A DNA stretch of 64,000 bases from Sipunculus nudus. Taxonomy: Eukaryota; Annelida; Sipuncula; Golfingiida; Sipunculidae. How positions within the stretch are numbered: position 1 is the first letter of the stretch; every line of letters starts with the position of its first letter. Under the pieces are notes generated by a model. The model was not told the DNA's origin, searched no databases, and worked only from the letters and a program-made list of their open reading frames with translations. A program made the translations under genes and the position numbers. This document shows, in pieces, positions 54,162 to 64,000 of this stretch. The stretch covers positions 50,432,750 through 50,496,749 of the forward strand of contig CM049318.1 in NCBI GenBank assembly GCA_026874595.1, given 5' to 3'.

Positions 54162-55213
54162 ATGGCTTCCCTGAGTTCTGTGGAGTTGCCGACCCCTTCT
54201 GGGCTGGTATTACTCGAGTTTAAAGGGGCCACCCTTGAGGATGAGACAGAGATTGAGGAATTGTTAGGCCAGGGATTAGAGGACCCTCTAGAAGAATTTC
54301 TAGGCAATTTATCTTTGGCAAACTTGAATAAGTTACGAAAAAACTAGAGGGTAAAATGTCCTAGAAAGGTTCCCCTTTGACCCATGAGGGCGCTGTGGGG
54401 TTTGATGATAAACTACAGGAAAAGTTAGAGGGTAGAACGACTGATAAAAGTTCCCCTTTGATATCTGGTACCACCGCAGGGTTTGATAATAGGCCTGTGT
54501 TAAATTACACTGTATCCCAAAAGCCCTGTCTGCCCGTTTTTTCGGGAGACCCCCAGACTAGGGACGCCCCCTATAACCAGTGGCGATATTAGGTCCAGTG
54601 CCTCTTGGACTTCCCTTTCTATAATCCTCAGGATATAGATGAGACAGTAAGACTATCAAAAAGGGGTTCTGCTGCTGAAATTTTTATGTACTTGGATCCC
54701 CAGGTTTCAATAACTGACATATTTCACCAGTTTGACATTACTTTTGGTGAGGTGGTAGACCTCACTCTGCTTAGAGAAAAATTCTGTGGGGCCCAGCAGA
54801 AGATCGGTGAAACGATAGTTAAATGGGGACGCCGGTTACAAAACTACTTCATGATTTGAAGCAATGAGGGGTAATCACGCCAAAAGGAGCTCAAAGCAGC
54901 CTCCGGTCCCGCTTTTCGTATGGGCTGAACAGCTCATATCAGCCAGTCAAGGACACTCTACTAGCACCTCTGAAGGCTGGGGCTTCATTTGATGAATTAT
55001 TTAGTTCCGCTAGGGAGCTAGAGATGAAATTTTCTAATGTTTTAGGGTCTTCTATCTCCCCAGGGCATGCCCCAAAGAAATTTGCCCCCATGGCCCAACA
55101 ACAAACTTTGACTGAATTGAGACCGTTCAGACCGTCTCTGTTAAGACCGTTTTAAAGAAATTGGAAGGGGTAGAGAAATGCTTATCTAACCTGGAATCTA
55201 AAATGGAAAAACA
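54162..55213 (+). pseudogene. gag: PNMA-like Ty3/gypsy gag relic
   Basis: The start MASLSSVELPTPSGLVLLEF is acidic. After frameshifts, KPCLPVFSGDPQTRDAPYNQ then WRY, VRLSKRGSAAEIFMYLDPQV, DIFHQFDITFGEVVDLTLLR and QKIGETIVKWGRRLQ follow (54530-54860). This is the capsid pattern of gypsy gags ancestral to the vertebrate PNMA family (L.VFSG...W...V; FG.V; Q...E.V..W..RL). Decayed sequence runs to 55213, where family D begins. Confidence 0.75.
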
Positions 55214-56442
55214 ACAAGTGACCCATGGGTCATGACGCTCAGCTGACTGGGAAGAGATTTGCAAAAGGAAATTTTATCATCTGAATGGTAGTATATACCC
55301 AGTCAACTGAAGCACAAAACAGATTAACCAACAGGCTGAGATTGTGTCTGTATTAATATATATAAAATAGAGAAAAAATGTGTAAACTTTAAAAAAATAC
55401 AGGTGGCTCCACCAATCTGCAGAAACTAATAAAAACACTTAATGGTCAATATCCATTCAAAGAAGCATTGTGGTCTCTGGATTAGTTGTTCAGATACTTT
55501 AGCTTTTGTATCAAATTTTCCATTACTCTGAGGGATACTTTGGAGTCCTATAGCTTGGAGGATATGAGTAACAGAGACCTAATTTCAGGTTTCCACAGAC
55601 ACTTTTCATGGGCCTCCTTGCATGACAAGAATGAAGATTCTAGGTCTAGTTGTTACAATTTGTACCCTGTTGACAGATAACTACATCCTTAAAGGTTTAA
55701 AAAATAGAGAAAAAAATTTGTAAAAATTTGAAAAAAAATAGAGGTGGCGCACCCAGTCTGCTGAAACTGATGGAACACATCATGATCAATATGTTTGCCA
55801 AAAATTATGAGCATCACTGTTTAGTAATTGAGATATTGGAGTTTTTGTATCAAATTTTTCATTAATCTGGGGGGTATTTTGGAGCCATACAGCTTAATGG
55901 ATATGGGTAACAGAGACCTAATTTCAGGTTTCCATGGAGATTTTTCATGGGTCTCCCTGTGTGTAAAGAATGAAGATTCTAGGTCCAGTTGTTATGATTT
56001 GTGCCCTGTTAACAGATGTTCATATCTTAAAAGGTCTCAAAAATAGAGAAAAAAATTCGAAAAAAAAAAGCCGAACAAATACATGTGGTGCCACCAGGCT
56101 GCAGAAACTGATGAAACACTCCATGATCAATATCCATGCAAACAATTATGGTGATCTCTGCATTAGTTGTTCAGATACTTCAGCTTTTGTATCAAATTTT
56201 CCATTATTCTAAGCTGTACTTTGGAGTGCCATAGCTCAAAGGATATGGGTAACAGAGACATAATTTCAGGTTTCCATGGAGATTTTTCATGGGTCTCCCT
56301 GAGTGTAAAGAATGAAGATTCTAGGTCCAGTCGTTACAATATCAACCCTGTTGACAGATGTCATCATTTTAAATTTTGAGACACATATTTTTAAAGGACA
56401 CATTTATTTTAATTATGAGACACATAAAAAAAAGACACCTTG
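55214..56442 (+). repeat. Repeat family D, left part
   Basis: It begins ACAAGTGACCCATGGGTCAT, like family A. Three modules of ~300 bp follow, each containing GGTAACAGAGACCTAATTTC, TGAAGATTCTAGGTCCAGT and a TTTGTGCCCTGTTAACAGAT-like end (about 55390-55680, 55690-56000 and 56040-56365). Short ORFs are by-products. Confidence 0.88.
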
Positions 56443-56567
56443 TGATGCCCACGCTACTGGAGGGAATGACTGGTAATCGGGGCTGGAAAAAGAATAAATG
56501 GCGGTCAGCCAGACTCGAGCTTGCTTTTGTGTTTTAATTCCCGATATGTAATTTAAAAGTTGACATA
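56443..56567 (+). repeat. 5' LTR (125 bp)
   Basis: TGATGCCCACGCTACTGGAG... to AAAGTTGACA. It differs from the 3' copy at a few positions and by small indels. Confidence 0.85.
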
Positions 56568-56572
56568 TTTTG

Positions 56573-56590
56573 GTGGCAGCGGTGGGATCA
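56573..56590 (+). promoter_or_regulatory. Primer-binding site, tRNA-Leu
   Basis: TGGTGGCAGCGGTGGGAT is identical over 18 bases to the site at 30561, in an otherwise unrelated element. Confidence 0.85.
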
Positions 56591-56629
56591 CGAGGAAACA
56601 CCCACATGAACTGAAAGCTGGACAATCTG

Positions 56630-57832
56630 ATGTTTAACACACAAACTGGTAAGCGGTTTGGTCGCTTTTCTGTCGTATCTGTAGACGATAATACCAGTGG
56701 CAGTGAAATTCCTGACCCTGTGCATGACATTGATATTGATAGAACCATGGCCGATTCCCTATTTCAAGTAGCAAAACCGTGCGAGTTCTCAGGTGACCGA
56801 GATTTTGAGAAATGGTGAAGACAATTTGAGCGTATTGCCAAAGCTAATAACTGGCCAGAGCAGAAGTATAATATAATAATGCCAGCTTACATTACAGGAA
56901 GGGCGGCAGTCTTGCTAGAGAAGCTCGATCTGGAAAATATGAGTTATACGGACCTAAAGAAAAATCTAGCTGCCCTACTAAATCCAGAAGAATCACAAAG
57001 GCTACATTTGAGTGATCTATTCATCAAAAAGATGGGTGATAATGACACTGTTGAAGATTACAGTAGGCAAATCATCATATTAGTATGATAATGACACTGT
57101 TGAAGATTACAGTAGGCAAATCATCATATTAGTAAAGAAGGCCTACGGAGAAAAATTTCCTCAGGAACATTTGCTTACACTTCAGTGTGAACATTTCCTT
57201 CACGGACTTAATGATAAATTGAGAAAACGCTGTGTTAGGCCATGCGCCTAAGACGTTTGAAGACGCTTTTCATTGGGCAAAGTATGAAGAAACATTAGAG
57301 ACTTACGACAAAAGAAACCGCCCAAGAAATCTTGATCAGGTCGGAGGTGACCATTTACATACCACATTGTTGCACTGTCTTAAAGACTTAACTGAAGAAC
57401 TCAAAGGGCTTAGAGTTTCTAAAAATCAGGCCACAAGCAGTCAACCTCCTGATGTAAACACAAACTACAGACCACAAACTGGCAGACCACAGTATCGCTG
57501 GCCCAGCCGAACTGCAGATGGTAGACCTATATGTCATTTTTTGCCGGAGGCCAGGACATATCAAGGCATCGTGCCGTGAATGGATCGTGCAGACAACAGC
57601 GGCGCCACCTGCTGTACCTTTGGTGAACCAAGCTATTCACAGATACCCTTACACCTATGCGCCTCAACCTTACAGTGGTCCACATAACTTCCAGGCCATG
57701 CCAGTGCAGCCGGTACCTGGCCAGTTTGCAGCCCCTGCCAGTTATTTAAACCAGACGCAGCCTCCTGCAGCCGACCTGGGCAGGATGGCAGCAACACCAG
57801 GTCAACAGGGTCCACAAAATCAGCCTCAGTGA
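56630..57832 (+). pseudogene. gag: Gag of the short-LTR element
   Basis: The start MFNTQTGKRFGRFSVVSVDD is followed by a capsid region (PCEFSGDRDFEKW; NIIMPAYITGRAAVLLEKLD; YTDLKKNLAALLNPEESQRL). A TGA interrupts at 56816. A perfect 49-bp tandem duplication (57036-57084 and 57085-57133) shifts the frame. The zinc knuckle (C-H-F-C-RRPGHIKASC, ~57532-57580) is broken by one extra T in a T-run. A Pro/Gln-rich tail ends at 57832. Confidence 0.82.
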
Positions 57833-58802
57833 CTTGTAAGAACTGTGTTTTTGTTCATTTGCAGTTAAATAATCAACATGTTCAATCATGCATCGATACA
57901 GGATCTAGAATTACTTTGGTCAGTAGTGAATTTTACAGAACTATGTGTAACCCACCTGTATTGCAGGCCTGTACAAATATTAAGGCTACATCTGTAACTG
58001 GTGATCCTTTGTTGATTGAAGGAGTTGTAGGTCTACAGTATGAGTTATCACTGGGTATATCCTTAGTATAACCCACACTTGTGATAAGAAATACTGATGG
58101 CAATGTGTCTAGCATATTGGGTACTGATTTTCTGACAACTGCTGGTATTGAGGTTAATTTTGCAAACAAATCTGTGAAATGTGCTGATTGTGTATTGCCT
58201 AGTGTATTTCCACATTACACATGTACAGGTACTCAAGGATTTAATGAAACAAATGTCAAGTCATACACTGTAACAGCCAGTGAAACTTTTGAAGTTCCTC
58301 CTAGATCAGAAGCCATCATAGTTGGCAGGATTATGGCTGAAAATGTTCAAAATGCATCTTGTTTTGTTGATAAACATGAAGGCATTGTGTATCCTGCCCA
58401 GAAGTTTCAAGATAGATATAACTTGTTTTGTGCTAGAGTTTTAGCCAAAATGACACCGTGTGGTGATAACATTTACAGTATACCTGTCAGAGTAGCAAAT
58501 TTTCAGGAGACTCCTGTCAAGGTTTACAATCATTCTACTCTTGCATGTTTCATCCCTTAGCAGGTTGATACAGTTGAGTATTGTAGAACACCTGGTCATG
58601 ATCTTAACCACACTAAACATGACTCTGACAGAATTTCAAGTGTGAATATTGAGACTGATATGTTAAGTGCAGACCAAAATGATACATTACTTAATTTACT
58701 GTCAGAATACAGTGATGTATTTGCTGCTTCTGTTGATCAGCTGGGCAGAACAAACATAGCTCAGCATAACATTAATACTGGAGATGCTCAACCAATTTTT
58801 CA
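57829..58802 (+). pseudogene. pro: Protease of the short-LTR element
   Basis: It overlaps the gag end by 4 bp in another frame. CIDTGSRITLVSSEFYRTM gives the aspartic protease active site, and SILGTDFLTTAGIEVNF is the flap/ILG-like end. In-frame stops at 58069 (TAA) and 58558 (TAG) interrupt it. 58642-58802 is the linker to RT (LLSEYSDVFAASVDQLGRTN). Confidence 0.82.
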
Positions 58803-59720
58803 ATGTCCATACAGACTGCCCTATGCCCAGAGATAGATCAGATGTTAGCAAATAAAATTACTGAGAGGTCATCAAGCCCATGGGCATCACCCATTGTTGT
58901 AGTGAAAAAGAAAAACGGCGAGGACAGATTTTGTGTTGATTATCGTTCATTGAACGCTGTTACAAAATCTGATGTTTACCCTTTGCCTTGTGTTGATGAG
59001 ATGCTGGATCTGTTAGGTGGGGCCAAGTATTTCTCATGTCTTGACTTTAGGTGCGGATATTGGCAAATGGAGTTAAACCCCCAAGATCGTGAAAAGACTG
59101 CATTCACATCTCCTTTCGGGTTGTATCAATTTCAAGTTTTACCCTTCGGTCTTGCATCTGGACCCTCTAGCTATCAGCGCCTGATGTCAATATTGCTTAG
59201 TGGCTTACAATGGCGCACCTGTTTAATCTACCTTGACGACATGCTGGTCATGTCAAAGACATTTGATGAACACATTAATAGACTGCGTGAGATCTTTGAA
59301 TGACTAAGGGCAGCCAACCTTTGTTTAAATCCTGCAAAGTGTCACTTTTGTAAGACATCCGTTCTTTGTTTGGGACATGTGGTGACCCCTTCCGGCGTAA
59401 GTCCAGATCCATCAAAGTTAGCAGCTGTGAAACAATACCCTGGGCCTCAGTCAGTTTCTGATGTCCGTGCTTTTGTCGGACTGGCGTCATATTATAGGCG
59501 TTTTATTTGGGGATTTGCTAAAATTGCTGCACCCCTACATAGGTTACAGAGCAAAAATCGCCAATTTCATTGGGATGTCGAATGTGAGGATTCATTTATA
59601 AGACTGAAGAAAGCCCTCTTAGAGGCTCCTGTGTTGCAGTACCCAGATTTCAGTTGTGATTTTGTGTTAGAAACAGATGCTTGTGAACGCGGGATTGGTG
59701 GTGTTTTATCCCAGAATTGA
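58803..59720 (+). pseudogene. pol: Reverse transcriptase of the short-LTR element
   Basis: After a frameshift at ~58800 it reads WASPIVVVKKKNGEDRFCVD, YFSCLDFRCGYWQMEL and FGLASGPSSYQRLM. The active site YLDD is at 59229-59240. TGA at 59301 interrupts, then LGHVVTPSGVSPDPSKLAAV and FVGLASYYRRFIWGFAKIAA follow. RNase H begins with LETDACERGIGGVLSQN before TGA at 59718. All RT motifs are recognisable. Confidence 0.9.
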
Positions 59721-59747
59721 AAGGTTGTCTGTTATGCCAGTAGAACT

Positions 59748-60389
59748 TTGAACAAACATGAGCTAAATTACAGCACTATTGAAAAAGAGTGCTTAGCTAT
59801 TGTGTGGGCCATTAAATATTTTAGACCTTATTTATACGGCCGCATATTCTTGGTCAAATCAGACCATAAGCCACTTCAGTGGTTGCGAAATCTCAAAAAT
59901 CCTGCTGGGCGACTTGCTCGAAGGGTGCTCACACTGCAAGAATATGATTTTGAGGTTACACATCGTCCGGGGTCCATGAATAAAAACGCAGACGGATTAT
60001 CCAGGGGTTCATTGTGTAATTCTGATATAGGCCAGGACTCACCAGATGAGGTCCCAACTTACCACATAGCTGTAACTGAAGACAGTATTTTGCAATACCA
60101 ACAGCAGGACCATGACTTACAGCCAATCATAAATATGTTACAAGATGGTTCTAGTGAAAATGAGTACAGTAAGGAAGGCTATGTTCTTATATCAGGGACT
60201 TTGTACCATAAACTTGAAGATGATAAGAATGGTTTGACCTTGTATTGTTATGTAGTGCCAAAGATATTGCAGCCAGACGTGATTTTTGGCTGTCATGATG
60301 AAGTTGTTAGTGGACACCTAGGATTTGACAAAACATATGACAAAATTAGAAAGCGTGATGGCCACGCTACTAGAGGGAATGACTGGTAA
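59748..60389 (+). pseudogene. pol: RNase H and truncated integrase zinc finger
   Basis: RNase H continues in the same frame as RT: LNYSTIEKECLAIVWAIKYF, SDHKPLQWLRNLKNPAGRLA and HRPGSMNKNADGLSRG. A spacer follows, then CHDEVVSGHLGFDKTYDKIR, the His-His half of the integrase zinc finger. The sequence then runs straight into the 3' LTR. The Cys-Cys half and the DDE core are absent. Confidence 0.88.
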
Positions 60390-60477
60390 TCGGGGCTGGA
60401 AAAAGAATAAATGGCGGTCAGCCGGACTCGAGCTTGCTTTTGTGTTTTAATTCCCGTATGTAATTTAAAAGTTGACA
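60356..60477 (+). repeat. 3' LTR (122 bp)
   Basis: Matches 56443-56567. No polypurine tract precedes it, consistent with a deletion joining integrase to the LTR. Confidence 0.85.
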
Positions 60478-61405
60478 CAGATAACTACATCCTTAATGGT
60501 CTCAAAAATATAGAAAAAAAATTGTAAAAATTTGAAAAATACAGGAGGTGCCACCATTCTGCAGAAACAGATAAAAAAACATCTCATGATCAATGTGTAT
60601 GCCAAAAATCATGACCATCAGTGATGTAGTTAATGAGATATTGAAGTTTTTGTATGAAATTTTTCACTATTCTGGGTGGTACTTTGGGGCCCCATAGTTC
60701 GAAGGATATGGGTAACAGAGACCTAATTTCTGGTTTCCATGGAAACTTTTCATAGGCCTCTCAGAATGTCAAGAATTAAGATTCTAGGTCCAGTCTTTAC
60801 GATTTGTGCCCTGTTAACAGATGTTCACATTTTTAAAGGTCTCAAAAATAGAGAAAACAGTTCGTAATAAAATTGAAAAATACAGGTGGTGCCACCAGTC
60901 TGCAGAAACTGATGACACATCTCATGATCAATATGTATGCCAAAAATCATGACCATCAGTCATGTAGTTAATGAGATATTGAAGTTTTTGAATGAAATTT
61001 TTCACTATTCTGGGGGGTACTTTGGGGCCTTATAGCTCGAAGGATATGGGTAACAGAAACCTAATTTCTGGTTTCCATGGAGACTTTTCATAGGTCTCTC
61101 AGAATTTAAAGAATGAAGATTCTAGGTCCAGTCTTAATGATTTGTGCCCTGTTAACAGATGTACACATTTTTAAAGGTCTCAAAAATATAGAAAAAAAAT
61201 CGTAAAAAATCGAAAAATAGAGGTGGCGCCACCAGTCTGCAGGAACTGATGGAACATCTCATGATCAATATGTATGCCAAAAATCATGACCATCAGTGAT
61301 GTAGTTCCTGATATGTAATTTAAAAGTTGACACAGATAACTACATCCTTAATGGTCTCAAAAATAGAGAAAAAACAAGGGACCCATGGGTCACGGTGCTC
61401 AGCTG
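60478..61405 (+). repeat. Repeat family D, right part
   Basis: There are three further ~300-bp modules (60480-60830, 60840-61160 and 61165-61305). A 61310-61372 segment then repeats the LTR end plus its flank (ATATGTAATTTAAAAGTTGA...). At 61373 a second ACAAGGGACCCATGGGTCAC start motif appears. Confidence 0.85.
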
Positions 61406-62269
61406 ATCGTGATTGGACTATAAATGTTTCTCCACTGTGATACTATATCGAGTCGATAAAGCTTATGAATATCATGGACATGTTGGGCTATTATAAAGGA
61501 ATGTAATGTAATATGTGAGTAAATGATAAATGAAATTACCTGACTGATGGATTAATAGAGTCAAATAAAGTGGTTTATTTTTTATTTATTTAGGAGGGGT
61601 TGAAAATTGTGATATATTTGAGCAAATATGAATGCAATGACAGCAGTAATAAGCAGTAGTAGAATGATGATAAGGCTATTTGTTGAAGGATCTAAAGTGT
61701 ATGGTAGTCTGCAAGCGTTCAATTTGACAGATATGATGTTATGATTAACTATTGTTATGGAGTAAGAAAGGGTGTATATGTGACTTAACACATATTTAAA
61801 GGAATATTTCAATATTTCATTAATTAAGATCTAAAATTACTCAAGAAACAAATAAAAATCAATCTTGGTTTCAGTCTGTTCTGATATTCAGACAGAGCCA
61901 AAGGAAATTAATGTTCATCAGATGACCAAGTATCTAATGGTAATTCAGTATGTTTGTAGAGCCTTATTGTACTCTCACAAATTAGCTCTAAATTGGTTTC
62001 TATGATGAGGCAGGCAGATTATGTTTATAGAGTTTGGAAATAGGACTTGTAGGTCAGTCTATAACTGGATGTATGTCAGGTCAGACTTGGGATTTTCCAT
62101 GGAACTTTTGTCGAATCAGATCTCACGAAAGTGAGGAGGAACACTTACAACTCTGATGTAATTGTGACCTACTTTGAGTCATCCAATAAGGTTTAGCTTT
62201 TATGACGAAATGCAGAAATATGGATATGTACATCTCATATGTCACGTGTAAGCTCTGTAACAAAACTAT
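61406..62269. other. No gene seen
   Basis: AT-rich sequence with no recognised coding content. Confidence 0.55.
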
Positions 62270-62490
62270 CTGTAGTGCGCGCTGAGAGAGAGTGAGTCAG
62301 GGAGGCTGGGCGGCTCTCTCAGAGAGAGAGAGACTGTCCCAGCCCACTTGCTATTGAATAAAGACTTCTGTCATCAAACTGGTCTTGGAATATTGTCTGC
62401 TACGCGCATCAGCAACCGTATGTGATACAGTGTGGGGGCATCCTCAACCCCACATTGTATCATAATGGTGGAGACCGGGTCCCGTATCAT
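62270..62490 (+). other. LTR-end-like segment with a primer-site-like repeat
   Basis: A (GA)n-rich stretch, TTGAATAAAGACTTCTGTC (polyadenylation-like signal) and a CTGCTACGCGCATC segment precede TGGTGGAGACCGGG (62466). A near copy, TGGTGGATGAACCGGG, follows at 62495. The arrangement is like an LTR 3' end plus primer site, but no second LTR lies in the window. Confidence 0.35.
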
Positions 62491-64000
62491 TATGGTGGAT
62501 GAACCGGGATTCACTTCCAGCGCATCAGCACCAGGAAAACCAACAATGCTGCCAGCTGGAATGAAGAATGAAGATCCCCCCCCCCCCCCCATCACACCCA
62601 CAGGTGCCATTGACTGGTCTCCCATCTCACAACTGCATTGGAACTTCAACCCAGGTACCGGATCACAGCCTAACATCAAGAATGTCATCTCTGCTGCTGA
62701 AGGTATCAAACTTTGCTAAGAACTCTCTCTTCAAACTTTTAACTTGGCTGCAGTTTCTCAGTGCTCTGCTTGAGAAGATCAAAGACTTTCTCCGTATCTT
62801 TAAACCAAAAGGACACTGTAATCAGCATATTGCTTTAACAGTGACTTTAAGTTGCAAAAACGATTTTTTTCACTTCAAAAAGTGGTGTTATCTCAATCTG
62901 AGATCATCATTGTCCGGACCAGCCACACCAAAAAAAAATCAATATCGGGACCAGCCAGCTTCAGGCCTATGTCAACAATAATACTGGCAATACCACGTGC
63001 ACTGTGTTTTGGTGTGACAACAAGTCCTCGCTATGTTCCTGCAACTACCAGAAGCAGATTCGCCGTTCTACCGCTATCTTCTGCACAACCTCCCATACCA
63101 AGACTCCAGGAAAAAAAAGAAGCCAAGTCAGCAGAGAAGACAACAGAAGACCCAAGGAAGACAAGATTTCCTGAGGTAATGAAAAACAAAACCAGAGACT
63201 CTGAATTTTACATGCCCAATGTAAATTTGGGGCATTTCATAATATTTTGCATGAATATGTTGTAAACCTAAACACAAAAAAAAAAATGTATGTAGTAATC
63301 TATAACTTTCTCTTATTGATGTGTCATAATTGTAAATTGATATAATTTATAGTGTGTCTATCTTATTGATATGGTTAGGAATACGTTTACCAGACCACAG
63401 AAAAAGAGTAGAGAACTATCAATATTAGATTTGATCAAGTTATGTCTATCTAAGACGTTAATATGCAATGTCACAAATGACTGTACTGATTTAAATACAA
63501 TAATTCCTAGAGTAGAGCAATATGCAAAACCATCAGCATGTTAGCATTCATTTATATTGAGATTATCTCATGTGTTTTTCCATACCAAATCATCAGGTAT
63601 CATGATGCTCTCTTGGCTAAATTTAATGGAATGGTAGCACATTGTGTCACCAAAGCACAATGCAATGCTTATTTTCAATTGTCACAGTTTGGTCCTCAAA
63701 CACGGGTTCATTGGAAGCCCAACAATATATAGGGAATTTGGATAAACTGGGGAGTGTGATGACTCCAAAAATCAATAATGCACTGACCTGTGGTCACAGT
63801 ATTGCCTCAAATAGGGTTTGATTGGTTAACCTCATTAATAGCTGGAAATGCCAGGCAAGATATGAAGGTTAACACAGGAATTCTTCTCATAGGAATTCAC
63901 ATTTACGCGTACTATGACAGACATGTTCATGAGCAAATGCATTCTGGTCATGCATTCATGATACTGATAACCCATAAACCAAAATGTGGAGTGACAAGGA
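62491..64000. other. No gene recognised; poly-C run at 62577-62590
   Basis: Overlapping ORFs of 95 aa (62432-62719) and 137 aa (62568-62981 and 62852-63265) and one of 64 aa (63538-63732) have no domain I recognise. They could be the internal region of an LTR element whose end is at ~62460, with its pol beyond the window. Confidence 0.4.

Larger units (their letters stand above)
56443..60477 (+). mobile_element. Gypsy-type LTR element with 125-bp LTRs, integrase mostly deleted
   Basis: Short LTRs 56443-56567 and 60356-60477 have TGATG...GTTGACA ends and contain AATAAA. The primer site TGGTGGCAGCGGTGGGAT starts at 56573. Gag, protease, RT and RNase H follow with frameshifts and stops. The integrase stops inside its zinc finger where the 3' LTR begins. 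The flanks do not give a clean target duplication. Confidence 0.88.

Overview
The window is repeat-dense eukaryotic, almost certainly animal, DNA. I found no convincing host gene. Nearly everything recognisable is a transposable element, a relic of one, or satellite DNA. The mix (Ty3/gypsy and BEL/Pao LTR elements, DIRS/Ngaro-like tyrosine-recombinase (YR) retroelements with an SGNH-type hydrolase relic nearby, pogo/Tigger DNA elements, a 2A-like peptide ORF, GGAC microsatellites) suggests a marine invertebrate, perhaps a mollusc or other lophotrochozoan. That placement is inference, not something read directly.

Layout. 1-1160: copy 1 of interspersed repeat family A (also at 23855-25412 and 47991-50454). 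1770-3795: an 82-bp satellite of paired palindromes. 3796-4854: an ORF1-like protein and a gypsy integrase fragment. 5381-7259: a compact LTR element with gag but no pol, with clean 5-bp target duplications. 8640-11242: a pogo transposase relic joined to a gypsy pol relic. 12080-14056 and 20020-20226: one minus-strand gypsy gag-protease relic split by a ~5.96-kb YR retroelement (14057-20019). The split is flanked by a 72-bp direct duplication. The YR element has a repeat-unique-repeat 3' end, and its last repeat carries a nonautonomous Tigger-like element (18808-19791).

25860-27880: BEL/Pao gag and gypsy integrase relics. 27908-39706: a near-complete ~11.8-kb Ty3/gypsy element with unusually long (~2.65 kb), nearly identical LTRs, 4-bp target duplication, tRNA-Leu primer site and gag-pol in one frame with three stops. 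40328-42030: a second YR relic. 44140-44650: a gag relic. 45697-46029: an ORF with a 2A-like motif. 46040-46430: RNase H. 47020-47604: SGNH-hydrolase relic. 50919-51866: an internally deleted LTR element. 53202-54100: Tigger-like end plus CENP-B-type DNA-binding domain. 54162-55213: PNMA-like gag relic. 55214-61405: satellite-like repeat family D, interrupted by a short-LTR gypsy element (56443-60477). 62270-62490: an LTR-end-like segment. The rest is AT-rich DNA in which I see no gene.

How the parts relate. The elements form nested layers rather than a pathway. Four LTR families share the same tRNA-Leu-type primer-binding start. Three gag relics are of one type. Families A and D share a conserved 3' module. 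The most unusual structures are the compensated palindromes in the satellite, the stem-loops with a constant loop but changing stems at the 3' end of the YR element, the 72-bp duplication around that element, and the nuclear-receptor-type half-site arrays carried by family A.
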